64,000 nt of DNA from Salinarimonas sp051117315 (GCA_051117315.1 JBNPEA010000045.1:5261-69260), one strand, 5' to 3'; shown: positions 8,135 to 17,231, counted from the stretch's first letter. Translations and numbers: made by a program. Notes: generated by a model from the letters alone, not told the origin.

Positions 8135-10237
8135 CTACAGGCTCAGCGCCACCCGCATCCCCTCCAGCATCGCCGCGTGCATGTTGCGCGAGGCCACGGC
8201 GTCGCCGATGCGGGCGAGGACGAAGCGGCCCTGCGGGTTCTCTCCGGGGTAGTCGAAGCGGTCCTGCGCGATGCGGTCGAGCCCGAGCACGCCGGCGTTC
8301 GAGGCGTGCGGCACCAGCGCGTGGTAGATCTCGTCGAGCGCAACGGTGCCGTTCTCGGCGACGAGCGTGTCGGCCTCGATCACGTCCGGCTCGCCGGTGA
8401 GCGTGTTCGCCAGCCGCACCGCCACGCCGTTGCCGCGCGGCTCGACGCCTTCGAGCGTCCGGTTCGGCACGATGCGGACGCCCAGCCTGAAGAGCGCGCG
8501 CAGCGCCACCGCGCGGGTGGTGGGGCCGAGCTCCTGCAGCGGCATCTCGTCGGGCGTGACGAAGATCACCTGGGCCCCCCGGCGCGCCGCGACCTCCGCC
8601 GCGGTCGCGGCGGCGTGACCGCCGATCTCGTCGTAGACCACGACCCGGCCCTCCGGGCGCACCCCGCCGCCGAGCAGGTCCCACACCGTCTCGATCCGGT
8701 CCGCGCCGGGCACGTCCGGCAGCGCCGGCAGGCCGCCGGTGGCGAGGACGACGGCGTCCGCCTCCGCCGCCAGCACGTCCGGCGCCTCGACATAGGCGTT
8801 GAGCCGCACGTCGACCCCCGCCCGCACGACCTCTTCGACGAGCCATTCGACGACGCCGAGCGTCTGGCGCCGCACCGTGCCGGCGCCCGCCAGCAACAGC
8901 TGGCCGCCGAGCCGCGGGGCGGCCTCGTGCAGCGTCACGGAATGCCCGCGCAGGGCCGCGACCCGCGCCGCCTCGAGCCCGCCCGGCCCGCCGCCGACGA
9001 CGAGGACGCGCTTGCGCGCCCCGTCCGTCGGCGCGATCACGTGCGGCAGCGTGGTCTCGCGGCCGGTGGCGACGTTGTGGCCGCACACCGCCGCCTTGCC
9101 CTGGTTCACCCGGTCGACGCAGTAGCCGAGCCCGACGCACGGGCGGATGCGCTCCTCCTCCCCGCGGGCGAGCTTGGCCACGAGGTGCGGGTCCGCCATG
9201 TGCGCGCGGGTCATGCCGACCATGTCGACGAGGCCTTCCTTGAGGGCGTAGCGCGCGGTGGCGAGATCCGCGACGCCCCCCGCCGCGAAGACCGGCAGGC
9301 CCACCGCGACGCGGATGCGCCCGGCGCTGGCGAGATGCCCGACCTCGCCCATGCCCATGGGCGGCACCCACTCGGCGAGGCCGAGATTGTCGTAGGGCGC
9401 GCCGGCGACGACGTTGAGGAAATCGATCGCTCCGGTCCGCGCCAGCGCCAGCGCGATCGCGACGCACGCGTCCCCGGTCAGCCCGCCGCCGCGGTGCTCG
9501 TCGCCGCCGATGCGCAGGCCGAGCGCCGGCTCCGGGCCGATCGCGTCGCGCACGGCGCGCACGATGTCGAGCACGACGGCGAGCCGGCGCTCCAGCGGCC
9601 CGCCGAGCGCATCCTCCCGTCGGTTGGCGTGCGGCGTCAGGAACTGGCCCAGCAGGTGGCCGTGGACGAGGAGCTCGACGCCGTCGAAGCCGGCGGCGAC
9701 GCAGCGCCGCGCGGCGCGGGCGAAGTCGCCGCGTATGCGGCGGATGTCGGCGGGCTCGATCGCCTTGGGAATGGCGCGGTGGGCGCGCTCGCGCAGCGGC
9801 GAGGGTGCCACCGTGGGCAGCCAGGCGCCGTCGTCCCACAGCGTGCGCCGGCCCATGTGCGTGAGCTGGCACATGATCGCCGCGCCGTGCGCCTTCACGC
9901 CCTCGGTCAGCGCCCGGAACCAGGGCAGGATCGAATCGTCCCCCGCGTAGAGCTGGCCGAACACCGACGGGCTGTCGACCGAGACGTTGGTGGAGCCGCC
10001 CACCATGGTCAGCGCGAGCCCGCCCTTCGCCTTCTCGGCATGGTAGGCGGCGTAGCGCTCCCGCGGGTGCCCGCCCTCGGCGAAGGAGGGGGCGTGGGCG
10101 GTCGAGAGGATGCGGTTGCGCAGGACGAGCCGCCCCACCCGCACCGGCGTCAGCAGCGGGTCCGCCGCCGCGTCGGGCGGGTGCGCCCGCGGCCCGCCGC
10201 TACCACCACCTCCGTGATCGATGCCGTCCGTGCTCAT
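8135..10237 (-). CDS. Old Yellow Enzyme-type NADH:flavin oxidoreductase (TMADH/2,4-dienoyl-CoA reductase class)
   Basis: 700 aa from ATG at 10237, preceded by GAGGA. Residues about 27-355 are the FMN TIM barrel (VGRLVLRNRILSTAHAP; GVELLVHGHLLGQFLTPHAN with the substrate-binding His). A 4Fe-4S loop at 363-386 follows, then a pyridine-nucleotide/FAD domain beginning RVLVVGGGPGGLEAA. Relatives include trimethylamine and dimethylglycine demethylating dehydrogenases and dienoyl-CoA reductase. The iron-sulfur loop reads CVGLGYC...C: Cys367, Cys373 and Cys385 are present, but the second ligand position is Leu370. The start lies 11 bases after the end of the upstream hydrolase gene, so the two are one operon. 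The substrate is unknown. Confidence 0.9.
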   Translation of the reverse strand: MSTDGIDHGGGGSGGPRAHPPDAAADPLLTPVRVGRLVLRNRILSTAHAPSFAEGGHPRERYAAYHAEKAKGGLALTMVGGSTNVSVDSPSVFGQLYAGDDSILPWFRALTEGVKAHGAAIMCQLTHMGRRTLWDDGAWLPTVAPSPLRERAHRAIPKAIEPADIRRIRGDFARAARRCVAAGFDGVELLVHGHLLGQFLTPHANRREDALGGPLERRLAVVLDIVRAVRDAIGPEPALGLRIGGDEHRGGGLTGDACVAIALALARTGAIDFLNVVAGAPYDNLGLAEWVPPMGMGEVGHLASAGRIRVAVGLPVFAAGGVADLATARYALKEGLVDMVGMTRAHMADPHLVAKLARGEEERIRPCVGLGYCVDRVNQGKAAVCGHNVATGRETTLPHVIAPTDGARKRVLVVGGGPGGLEAARVAALRGHSVTLHEAAPRLGGQLLLAGAGTVRRQTLGVVEWLVEEVVRAGVDVRLNAYVEAPDVLAAEADAVVLATGGLPALPDVPGADRIETVWDLLGGGVRPEGRVVVYDEIGGHAAATAAEVAARRGAQVIFVTPDEMPLQELGPTTRAVALRALFRLGVRIVPNRTLEGVEPRGNGVAVRLANTLTGEPDVIEADTLVAENGTVALDEIYHALVPHASNAGVLGLDRIAQDRFDYPGENPQGRFVLARIGDAVASRNMHAAMLEGMRVALSL

Positions 10238-10248
10238 CGTCGTCGTCC

Positions 10249-11091
10249 TCAGGCCGGTGCGCCGAGGATCGCGGCGACGATGCTCTCCGGCGCGTCCTCC
10301 TGCACGAGGTGGCCGGCGTCGGGCACCGGGACGAGCCGCGCGCCGGGGATCATCCCCGCCAGCCGCTCCCCCTGGGAGAACGGGATCCAGGCGTCCCTCT
10401 CGCCCCACAGCAGGGTGACGGGCGGCTCCAGCGCGCCGAGCCGGGGCTCGATGGCGTCGGTGAAGCGCTGGTCCATCTGGGCGATCTGGGCATAGAAGGC
10501 GGCCTTGCCCGGCGCGCTCAGCCAGGGACGCGCATGGACGGCCAGCGCCTCCTCCGGCAGCGGCCGATGCGCCGCCCCCGCGAGATACGCCCTCAGCATG
10601 GCCGCGTGCGCATAATCCGGCAGGGCTGCGAAGGCCGCTTCATGGGATCGCACGTGCTGCACGAAGGGCGAGCCCCAGGGCGCGAGGGCGACCGGGTCGA
10701 CGAGGGTCAGGCGGGAGACCGTGAGCCCGTCGAGCAGGATCGCGCGCAGCACGGTGGCGCCGCCGAAGTCGTGGGCGAGCACCTCGGGTCGCTCGAGCCC
10801 CCAGTGCCGCACGAGGGCGACGAGCAGGCGGTTCTGCACCCCGAGCGAGACGTCCGCGCCCGGGACCATGGCCGAGCGGCCGTAGCCGAGGAGGTCGAAC
10901 CAGTACACCCGGCGCGCGCGCGCGATCCAGGGCACGATGCGGCGCCAAACCTGCGACGAGAACGGCGTGCCGTGCACCAGGACGAGGGGCGGCGCCCCCG
11001 CCGCGCCGTCGCCGGCGCTGCCCCAGGCGACCGGGCGGCCCTCGTGCACGTAGCGGTGCGGCATGTCCAGCTCCGACGCGACCGTGTCCAT
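10249..11091 (-). CDS. Alpha/beta hydrolase with Asp nucleophile (dehalogenase/epoxide-hydrolase type)
   Basis: 280 aa from ATG at 11091, preceded by GGAGGGGG. HGTP (40-43) forms the oxyanion region. The nucleophile elbow reads LAHDFGGATV, with Asp108 where esterases have Ser. HD-F/W-GG elbows are typical of haloalkane/haloacetate dehalogenases and epoxide hydrolases. The acid lies in LWGERDAWIPF and the His in PDAGHLVQEDAP. It is co-transcribed with the downstream flavin oxidoreductase, so the pair may process one xenobiotic or carbon source. The gene is divergent from the LysR gene at 11283. Confidence 0.85.
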   Translation of the reverse strand: MDTVASELDMPHRYVHEGRPVAWGSAGDGAAGAPPLVLVHGTPFSSQVWRRIVPWIARARRVYWFDLLGYGRSAMVPGADVSLGVQNRLLVALVRHWGLERPEVLAHDFGGATVLRAILLDGLTVSRLTLVDPVALAPWGSPFVQHVRSHEAAFAALPDYAHAAMLRAYLAGAAHRPLPEEALAVHARPWLSAPGKAAFYAQIAQMDQRFTDAIEPRLGALEPPVTLLWGERDAWIPFSQGERLAGMIPGARLVPVPDAGHLVQEDAPESIVAAILGAPA

Positions 11092-11227
11092 GGCCCCCTC
11101 CTGCGCGATGCACGATCCGGCCGCGCTCGCCGGCGTGATCGATCCCCCGGCGCGGTCGCGCCCAATGCGGATCGCTACCCGTGAGACGCGATTCATCGTT
11201 CATGATTGACACATATGCGCGTCTCGC

Positions 11228-11245
11228 GTTTCCCTGTAGCGAAAC
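11228..11245. promoter_or_regulatory. Inverted repeat GTTTC-N8-GAAAC between the hydrolase operon and its LysR gene
   Basis: The two 5-base arms lie in the 191-base divergent gap (11092-11282), about 40 bases upstream of the LysR start. LysR proteins typically bind short inverted repeats in such gaps. The repeat is short, so chance is possible. Confidence 0.3.
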
Positions 11246-11282
11246 CTCGTCACCGCTGCGTACCCCGGAGGGAAACGCGAGA

Positions 11283-12161
11283 ATGGGCAACGCGGAGCCC
11301 TCCTCCGCCGTGAGGCAGATCCTGCGCTCGGACGCGATGCGCGTGGCGCTGGCCGTGGTCGAGCTCGGCTCGGTGCGTCGCGCCGCCTCGGCCCTGTCGA
11401 TGACGCCGTCGGCGGTCAGCAAGCAGCTCGTGCGCATCGAGCGCCAGCTCGGCCGCACGCTGTTCGTGCGCTCGCGCGACGGCGTGCGGCCCAATGGCGA
11501 GGGCCTGGCGCTGGCGAGCTACGCGCGGCGCTTCCTGGCGCTCGTCGCCGAGGTGGGCGAGCGCTTCGAGACGGATTTCGCCTCGCCGCGGGTGCGCCTG
11601 GGCGTCGCCGACGACGTCGGCCTCGTGCGGCTGCCGGCGGCGCTGGCGCAGGCCGCCGCGGCGGCGCCGGACGTGGCGGTTGAGCTGACGGTCGCCTCCT
11701 CCTCCGAGCTCCTCGCCCTCGCCGAGGCGGGCAAGCTCGATCTCGCGATCCTCTCCGACGGCGGCCCGCCCTTTCCCGCGGCGGCGCGCCGCCTGCGGCC
11801 GGAGCCGATGACCTGGTTCGGCCGCCGGGACGCCACCCTACCCACGGGCCCGCTGCCGCTCGCGGTGGCGGCGGAGGGCTGCCCCTGGCGTGCGCGGGCG
11901 CTCGCCATCCTCTCGGCCGCGAAGATCCCCTGGCGGATCGTCTGCACGAGCCCCTCCGCCGCCGGCCAGCTCGCGGCGGCCCGGATCGGCCTCGCCGTCG
12001 CGCCGCTGCCGGAGGCGGTCGCGGCCGGCCACGCCGAGCTCGCGCCGGTGCGCGCGTGCCTGCCGGAACTGCCCGCCTGCGCCCTGGCGCTGCTGGTATC
12101 GTCCCGTCCCGGCCGCGCGGTCCGCGCGGTGGCCGAGGCGGTGCGCGGCGCCTATGGCTGA
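11283..12161 (+). CDS. LysR-family transcriptional regulator
   Basis: 292 aa from ATG at 11283, the usual LysR length; GGAGGG lies 10 bases upstream. Residues about 15-75 are the winged helix-turn-helix (VELGSVRRAASALSMTPSAV, SKQLVRIERQLGRTLFVRS), followed by the ligand-binding domain. Divergent placement next to the hydrolase/Old Yellow Enzyme operon suggests it controls that operon, the normal LysR arrangement. The ligand-binding part is short and unusually Ala-rich, so no ligand is suggested. Confidence 0.92.
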   Translation: MGNAEPSSAVRQILRSDAMRVALAVVELGSVRRAASALSMTPSAVSKQLVRIERQLGRTLFVRSRDGVRPNGEGLALASYARRFLALVAEVGERFETDFASPRVRLGVADDVGLVRLPAALAQAAAAAPDVAVELTVASSSELLALAEAGKLDLAILSDGGPPFPAAARRLRPEPMTWFGRRDATLPTGPLPLAVAAEGCPWRARALAILSAAKIPWRIVCTSPSAAGQLAAARIGLAVAPLPEAVAAGHAELAPVRACLPELPACALALLVSSRPGRAVRAVAEAVRGAYG

Positions 12162-12260
12162 TCGCCTCGGACGCGCCCGGCCCCCGGGGCGGCGATCCGG
12201 CCGCGAACGGCCGCGCCCCCGCGCCGTTGTCGGTCGGGTCGAACGGCGGAGCGCGACATC

Positions 12261-13061
12261 GTGGACGGGTCCATCATCCTCATCGGCTTTCTCGCGAGCC
12301 TCGGCGCGGGTCTCGTCACCGGCGTCGGCGCCCTGCCGGTCCTGTTCGTCAAGCGCCTGCCCAAGCGCCTGGAGGACACGGCGCTGGGTTTCGCCGCCGG
12401 CGTGATGCTGGCCGCCTCGTTCTTCTCGCTCATCGGGCCGGGCATCACCTACGGGCAGTCGATCTTCGGCGTGGGCGCGCCGGCGGCGGCGGGGATCGTC
12501 GTCGCCTCCGTCCTCGCCGGCGGCTGGGCGCTCGACGTCATCAACCGTCGCGCCCCGCACGAGCACTTCGTCGGCGGGCGCGAGGGGCCGGGCGGGGACG
12601 ATCCGGGAACGCGGGACAAGCGGGCGCGGATCTGGCTGTTCGTCGTGGCGATCGCGCTGCACAACCTGCCGGAGGGCCTCGCCGTCGGCGTCGCCTTCGG
12701 CGGCGACACGGTGGCGGAGGGCGTGCCGCTCGCCATCGCCATCGGTCTCCAGAACGCGCCGGAGGGTCTGTCGGTCGCCCTCGCCCTCGCCGGGCTCGGC
12801 TATTCCCGTACCACGGCGCTGGCCATCGCCACCGCCACCGGCGCGGTGGAGGGCGTCACCGGCCTCCTCGGCGTCACCGTGGTCACCCTCTCCGAGCCGC
12901 TGCTGCCCGTCGGCCTCGGCTTCGCGGCCGGCGCGATGCTGTTCGTGATCTCCCACGAGATCATCCCCGAGACCCACCGCTCGGGCCACCAGCGCCTCGC
13001 CAGCGCCGGGCTGATGATCGGCCTCGCCGTGATGACCTTCCTCGACACCGCGTTGGGGTGA
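12261..13061 (+). CDS. ZIP-family metal transporter (GufA/ZupT-like)
   Basis: 266 aa from GTG at 12261, with GGAG about 9 bases upstream. It is an inner-membrane divalent-metal (Zn2+ and similar) permease with about eight hydrophobic segments. The metal-site motifs are HNLPEG (134-139), QNAPEG (164-169) and HEIIPE (232-237). The loop at 95-122 is hydrophilic and contains HEH, a possible metal-sensing loop. The second site uses Gln rather than His, as in GufA-type members. It stands alone between the LysR gene and the convergent holC. A 12-bp palindrome (13066-13077) lies just after the stop. Confidence 0.92.
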   Translation: MDGSIILIGFLASLGAGLVTGVGALPVLFVKRLPKRLEDTALGFAAGVMLAASFFSLIGPGITYGQSIFGVGAPAAAGIVVASVLAGGWALDVINRRAPHEHFVGGREGPGGDDPGTRDKRARIWLFVVAIALHNLPEGLAVGVAFGGDTVAEGVPLAIAIGLQNAPEGLSVALALAGLGYSRTTALAIATATGAVEGVTGLLGVTVVTLSEPLLPVGLGFAAGAMLFVISHEIIPETHRSGHQRLASAGLMIGLAVMTFLDTALG

Positions 13062-13082
13062 GAAACGCCGGCCGGCGCGCGC

Positions 13083-13556
13083 TCACGCGGCCCCCGGATC
13101 CTTCGAGGCCTTCTTCACCCAGCGCCCGTCCTCGTCCTGCGCCCAGTAGGAGGCCCCGTGCCCGGCGGCCGTCACGGTCTTCCAGCGCACCCGCGCCTCG
13201 GCCACGGCCTCGTCGTCGCCGCCGTCGAAGATCAGGATCACGCGCTGGTAGCGGCCGAGATCGGCGGGCAGCGGCGCGCCGTCGACGAGGAGGATCGCGT
13301 CGGGCGCGTTCAGGTCCGCCTCGCCCGCCTGGATCACCACCGTCTCCTCGCCCGCCTGCGGATCGGTCTCCGGCACGTGGGGCAGGAAGCTCTCGTCCTC
13401 GAAGGTCCAGAGCAGGTCGTCGAGCGCGTCGCGCCGCTCCTCGCCGGTGGTACGGATCGCGACGCGCCAGCCGGCGCCGCGCGCCTTGACGACGAGCCTG
13501 GGCAGTGTCTCCGCCAGGCTCGCCCGCTGCAGGTGGTAGAACCAGACGTCGCTCAT
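13083..13556 (-). CDS. holC: DNA polymerase III chi subunit
   Basis: 157 aa from ATG at 13556. The chi subunit links the clamp loader (through psi) to single-strand-binding protein at the replication fork. The start VWFYHLQRASLAETLPRLVV and the later FEDESFLPHVP, VILIFDGGDDEAV and RWKTVTAAGHGASYWAQDED are characteristic. It follows pepA by 31 bases, the widespread pepA-holC pair. Confidence 0.93.
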   Translation of the reverse strand: MSDVWFYHLQRASLAETLPRLVVKARGAGWRVAIRTTGEERRDALDDLLWTFEDESFLPHVPETDPQAGEETVVIQAGEADLNAPDAILLVDGAPLPADLGRYQRVILIFDGGDDEAVAEARVRWKTVTAAGHGASYWAQDEDGRWVKKASKDPGAA

Positions 13557-13587
13557 GCGACCGCCTCGGCGGGTCCGTGCGGACGCG

Positions 13588-15138
13588 TCACCCGCGCCCC
13601 TCGTAGTGATCGCGCACCAGCCGGTCGAGCAGGCGCACGCCCCAGCCGGAGGCGAAGGTGCGCACGATGTCGCTCTGCGGCGCGCCCATGCCGGTGCCGG
13701 CGATGTCGAGATGCGCCCACGGGGTGTCCTCCACGAAGCGCTTGAGGAACTGCGCCGCGGTGATCGAGCCGGCATGGCGCCCGCCGCCGACGTTCTTCAT
13801 GTCGGCGAACTTCGAGTCGATCATCTTGTCGTAGGCCGGGCCGAGCGGCATGCGCCAGACCTTCTCGCCGGTCGCCTCGCCCGCCTCGGCGAGCCGCGCG
13901 GCGAGCGTGTCGTCGTTGGAGAACAGGCCGGCGTGCTCGTTGCCGAGCGCCACCAGGATCGCCCCGGTCAGCGTGGCGAGGTCGATCATGAAGACCGGCT
14001 CGAAGCGATCGCGCACGTAGGTCATCACGTCGGCCAGCACGAGCCGGCCCTCGGCGTCGGTGTTGATCACCTCGACCGTCTGGCCCGAGAGCGTCTCGAC
14101 GATGTCGCCCGGGCGCTGGGCGCGCCCGTCGGGCATGTTCTCGACGAGGCCGATGGCGCCGACGATGTTGGCCTTGGCCTTGCGGGAGGCGAGCGCGTGC
14201 ATGAGGCCCACGACGCAGGCCGCGCCGGCCATGTCGCCCTTCATGTCCTCCATGCCGCCGGCCGGCTTGATCGAGATGCCGCCGGTGTCGAACACCACGC
14301 CCTTGCCGATGAAGGCGACGGGCTTGTCCTTCTTGCCCCCGCCGTTCCAGCGCATGATCGCCACCCGCGCCGGGCGCTCGGAGCCCTGCGCCACGCCGAG
14401 GAGCGCGCGCATGCCGATCTTGGCGAGCTGCTTCTCGTCGAGGATCTCGACCTCGACGCCGGGCTTCTCCGGCGCCTGCGCCGCCTCGGCGAACTCCACG
14501 GGCCCGAGCACGTCCGCGGGCTCGTTGACGAGGTCGCGGGCGATCACGACGCCCTCGGCCAGCCCCTCGCGCAGCTTCGCCGCCTTCTTGGTGGCGGCGG
14601 GATCGGCGCAGCCGAGCACCAGCCGCCCGCCGGTCTTCTCCTCGCCGTTGTCGTCGCCGCCGTTGCCGTCGTCCTTCGACCCCTTGGACTCCTTCGCCTT
14701 CTTGCCCTTCTTCGACTTGTAGCGATCGAAGGCGTAGGCGCGCAGCCGCGCGCCGAGCGTCATCTCGGCGATGTCCTCGACGCCGATCTCGCGCCCGGGG
14801 AAGTCGCAGATCACCGTGGCCTCGCGGCCGGCCGTGCGCCCGGCGACGACGGCGCCGAGCGCCACGAGATCGAGCGGCTCCTCGTCGCCCGCGCCGCCGA
14901 TCCCGACGACGACGAGGCGGTCCGCGGCGAGGCCGGCGGGGGCGGGCAGCACCATCGCGCTCTTGGCCTTGCCCTTGAAGCGCTCCGCCTTGGCCGCGCG
15001 TGCGATCAGCCCCGCCGCCTCGCCCAGGAGGTCCAGCGCCACGGCGCCCGGCGCGAGGTCGGGGCCGACCAGCACGACGAGGTCGCCGCTCTGCGGCAGG
15101 GCGGGGGACTGGAACTCGATCTTCAGCGGCTCTGCCAT
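13588..15138 (-). CDS. pepA: Leucyl aminopeptidase (M17 family)
   Basis: 516 aa from ATG at 15138, with GAGG upstream. It is a cytosolic two-metal aminopeptidase, hexameric in the family. The catalytic half shows IGKGVVFDTGGISIKP (Lys and metal-binding Asp), MKGDMAGAACVVG and the signature NTDAEGRLVLADV. Residues about 141-171 (KSKKGKKAKESKGSK, then an acidic Asp/Gly/Asn run) form a charged low-complexity insertion between the two domains, which most relatives lack. It is the first gene of the pepA-holC operon. Confidence 0.96.
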   Translation of the reverse strand: MAEPLKIEFQSPALPQSGDLVVLVGPDLAPGAVALDLLGEAAGLIARAAKAERFKGKAKSAMVLPAPAGLAADRLVVVGIGGAGDEEPLDLVALGAVVAGRTAGREATVICDFPGREIGVEDIAEMTLGARLRAYAFDRYKSKKGKKAKESKGSKDDGNGGDDNGEEKTGGRLVLGCADPAATKKAAKLREGLAEGVVIARDLVNEPADVLGPVEFAEAAQAPEKPGVEVEILDEKQLAKIGMRALLGVAQGSERPARVAIMRWNGGGKKDKPVAFIGKGVVFDTGGISIKPAGGMEDMKGDMAGAACVVGLMHALASRKAKANIVGAIGLVENMPDGRAQRPGDIVETLSGQTVEVINTDAEGRLVLADVMTYVRDRFEPVFMIDLATLTGAILVALGNEHAGLFSNDDTLAARLAEAGEATGEKVWRMPLGPAYDKMIDSKFADMKNVGGGRHAGSITAAQFLKRFVEDTPWAHLDIAGTGMGAPQSDIVRTFASGWGVRLLDRLVRDHYEGRG

Positions 15139-15233
15139 GGAAACCTCGTCTGGGAGACGCGCCCGCGGGGGCGCTCGATTCGCGGTGTTCTCAGCGCAAG
15201 TTAGCCGAAGCCGGCGGCAGGACAAGGGCGACG

Positions 15234-15243
15234 CCCCATGGGG
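15234..15243. terminator. Short palindrome downstream of the TauE gene
   Basis: CCCCATGGGG lies between the end of the TauE gene (15259) and the start of pepA (15138), both on the minus strand. It may form a small stem that ends TauE transcription. The stem is short and has no T-run, so this is weak. Confidence 0.25.
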
Positions 15244-15258
15244 AAGGCCAACGCGGCC

Positions 15259-16038
15259 TCAGCGCAGCACCCCGTCGAGCGCCGGCAGCGAGACGATCGC
15301 GGCGAGCGCGATCAGGCCGTAGCAGATGCGCCGGAACACCACCTCGCCGGCGAGCCCGAACGCGCGCGAGCCCAGGAAGAGGCCGAGCCCGTAGAACGGT
15401 CCGATCACGAGCGCCAGGGCGAGGATCGGCGGCGTCAGCAGGCCGCCGACGAGGTAGGCCACCGCCGCGCCCAGCGCCGCGAGGACGATGAAGACGACGA
15501 GGTTCGCCCGCACCTCCGCCGCTTTCGCCCGCGAGCCGAGCCAGTAGGCGATGGCCGGCGGCCCGCCCACCTGCGCCGCCGCGGAGAGCAGGCCCGACAC
15601 CATCCCGACCCCGAGCGTCAGCGGCGCGCGCGGGCGCCCGCCGTAGCGCCAGCCGGAGACGAGGAGCGCGAGCAGGGCGGCGATCAGCGCCACCAGCAGC
15701 CAGCGCATCGTGGTCTCCTCGACGAGGACCAGTGCCGCCGCCCCCGCCGGCACGCCGGCATAGGCGCCGAGCGCCATCCACGACACCGCCCGCTTGTCGC
15801 AGGTGTGCCAGGCGGCGGGCACGAAGGGCGCGATCAGCACCGTGTCGATCAGGAGCAAGACCGGCGCCGCCACCTGCGGCCCGAGCGTCGAGGAGGCGAG
15901 GGGCATGAAGATCAGCCCGGCGCCGAAGCCCGAGAAGCCGCGGGCGCAGCCGGCCAGCAGCGCCGCGCCGGCGGCGAACCAGAGCGGAAAGCCGAGCACC
16001 TGCGCCGGCACGCCGATATTGACAAGCACGTCGGTCAC
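15259..16038 (-). CDS. TauE/SafE-family sulfite/organosulfonate exporter-like permease
   Basis: 259 aa from GTG at 16038, chosen because AGGAG sits about 8 bases upstream; longer starts would add a hydrophilic leader that the family lacks. About eight hydrophobic segments are visible. The N-terminal half has ARGFSGFGAGLIFMPLASS and the second half GLLSAAAQVGGPPAIAYWLG, the two repeat signatures of this inner-membrane family. Substrates are often sulfite or sulfonates but vary. It is divergent from ruvC with a 61-base gap. Confidence 0.88.
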   Translation of the reverse strand: MTDVLVNIGVPAQVLGFPLWFAAGAALLAGCARGFSGFGAGLIFMPLASSTLGPQVAAPVLLLIDTVLIAPFVPAAWHTCDKRAVSWMALGAYAGVPAGAAALVLVEETTMRWLLVALIAALLALLVSGWRYGGRPRAPLTLGVGMVSGLLSAAAQVGGPPAIAYWLGSRAKAAEVRANLVVFIVLAALGAAVAYLVGGLLTPPILALALVIGPFYGLGLFLGSRAFGLAGEVVFRRICYGLIALAAIVSLPALDGVLR

Positions 16039-16099
16039 GCGCGACTCCTGTCGTTCGCGCGACGTTCCCGCGCTGCCAGCGAATCGGCCCGACCCGACG

Positions 16100-16612
16100 A
16101 TGGACTCCATCCGTATTCTCGGCATCGACCCCGGCCTGCGCAAGATGGGCTGGGGCCTCGTCGTGGCCCAGGGCACGCGGCTGTCCTACGTCGCCTCGGG
16201 CGTGATCCAGTCCGACGGCGATCTCGACCTCGCGCTGCGCCTCGTCCAGCTCCACGACGGGCTCGTCGCCGTCGTCCGCGAGCACGCGCCCGACGAGGTC
16301 TCCGTCGAGGAGACGTTCGTCAACAAGGACGCGCAGGCCACGCTCAAGCTCGGCCACGCCCGGGCGATGGCGCTCTTGGTGCCCGCCCTGGCGGGGCTGC
16401 CGGTGGCGGAGTACGGGGCGAACCAGGTCAAGAAGACGGTGGTCGGCGTCGGCCACGCCGAGAAGGCGCAGGTCGCCGCCATGGTGCGGGTGCTGCTGCC
16501 CAGGGCGAACCCCAAGACCGCCGACGCCGCCGACGCGCTCGCCATCGCCATCGCGCACGCGCACCATCGGAAAGCGCGCGCGCTCACTGCGACGTTGATG
16601 GCCGGGGCGTGA
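16100..16612 (+). CDS. ruvC: Holliday junction resolvase RuvC
   Basis: 170 aa from ATG at 16100. RuvC is a dimeric endonuclease that cuts Holliday junctions after branch migration by RuvAB. The acidic residues are in GIDPGLRKMGWG (Asp near residue 8), VSVEETFVNKDAQ (Glu pair) and NPKTADAADALAIAIAHAH (Asp pair). It lies 4 bases before ruvA, so translation is coupled. Confidence 0.97.
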   Translation: MDSIRILGIDPGLRKMGWGLVVAQGTRLSYVASGVIQSDGDLDLALRLVQLHDGLVAVVREHAPDEVSVEETFVNKDAQATLKLGHARAMALLVPALAGLPVAEYGANQVKKTVVGVGHAEKAQVAAMVRVLLPRANPKTADAADALAIAIAHAHHRKARALTATLMAGA

Positions 16613-16616
16613 GACG

Positions 16617-17231
16617 ATGATCGGCAAGCTCAAGGGCGTGGTCGATTCCTACGGCGAGGACTTCGTCGTCCTCGACGTGCAGGGCGTGGGCTACGTGGCG
16701 CACTGCTCGGCGCGCACGCTGCAGCGGCTCCCCCCGGTGGGCGAGGCCGCCGTTCTCTCGATCGAGACCGTGGTGCGCGAGGACATGATCCGCCTCTACG
16801 GCTTCCGCTCGGATCCCGAGCGCGAGTGGTTCCGGCTGCTCCAGCTCGTCCAGGGCGTCGGCGCGCGGGTCGCGCTGGGCATCCTCTCGGTGCTGGAGCC
16901 GACCGCGCTCGCCACCGCCATCGCCTCGGGCGACAAGGCGGCCGTCGCCCGCGCGCCGGGCGTGGGGCCCAAGCTCGCCGCCCGCATCGTCGCGGAGATG
17001 AAGGACAAGGCCCCCGCCTTCGCGCCGATCGACCCGGTCATGGCGGGCCTCTCCGGCGGCGAGGGCGCGGCGGAGCCCGGCCCGGCGCAGGATGCGGTCT
17101 CGGCGCTGGTCAATCTCGGCTACGGCCAGTCGCAGGCCGCCGCCGCGATCGCGACCGTCTCGAGATCGGCGGGCGAGGGCGCGACGACGGCGCAGCTCAT
17201 TCGCATGGGGCTCAAGGAGCTGGCGCGCTGA
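16617..17231 (+). CDS. ruvA: Holliday junction DNA-binding protein RuvA
   Basis: 204 aa. RuvA forms the tetramer that holds the junction and recruits the RuvB motor. It has the N-terminal OB-fold (MIGKLKGVVDSYGEDFVVLD), two helix-hairpin-helix motifs (LLQLVQGVGARVALGILSVL; VARAPGVGPKLAARIVAEMK) and a C-terminal domain that contacts RuvB (ALVNLGYGQSQAAAAIATV). ruvB, which usually follows, is absent: the next gene, 44 bases on, is a DsbA-like protein. Confidence 0.97.
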   Translation: MIGKLKGVVDSYGEDFVVLDVQGVGYVAHCSARTLQRLPPVGEAAVLSIETVVREDMIRLYGFRSDPEREWFRLLQLVQGVGARVALGILSVLEPTALATAIASGDKAAVARAPGVGPKLAARIVAEMKDKAPAFAPIDPVMAGLSGGEGAAEPGPAQDAVSALVNLGYGQSQAAAAIATVSRSAGEGATTAQLIRMGLKELAR

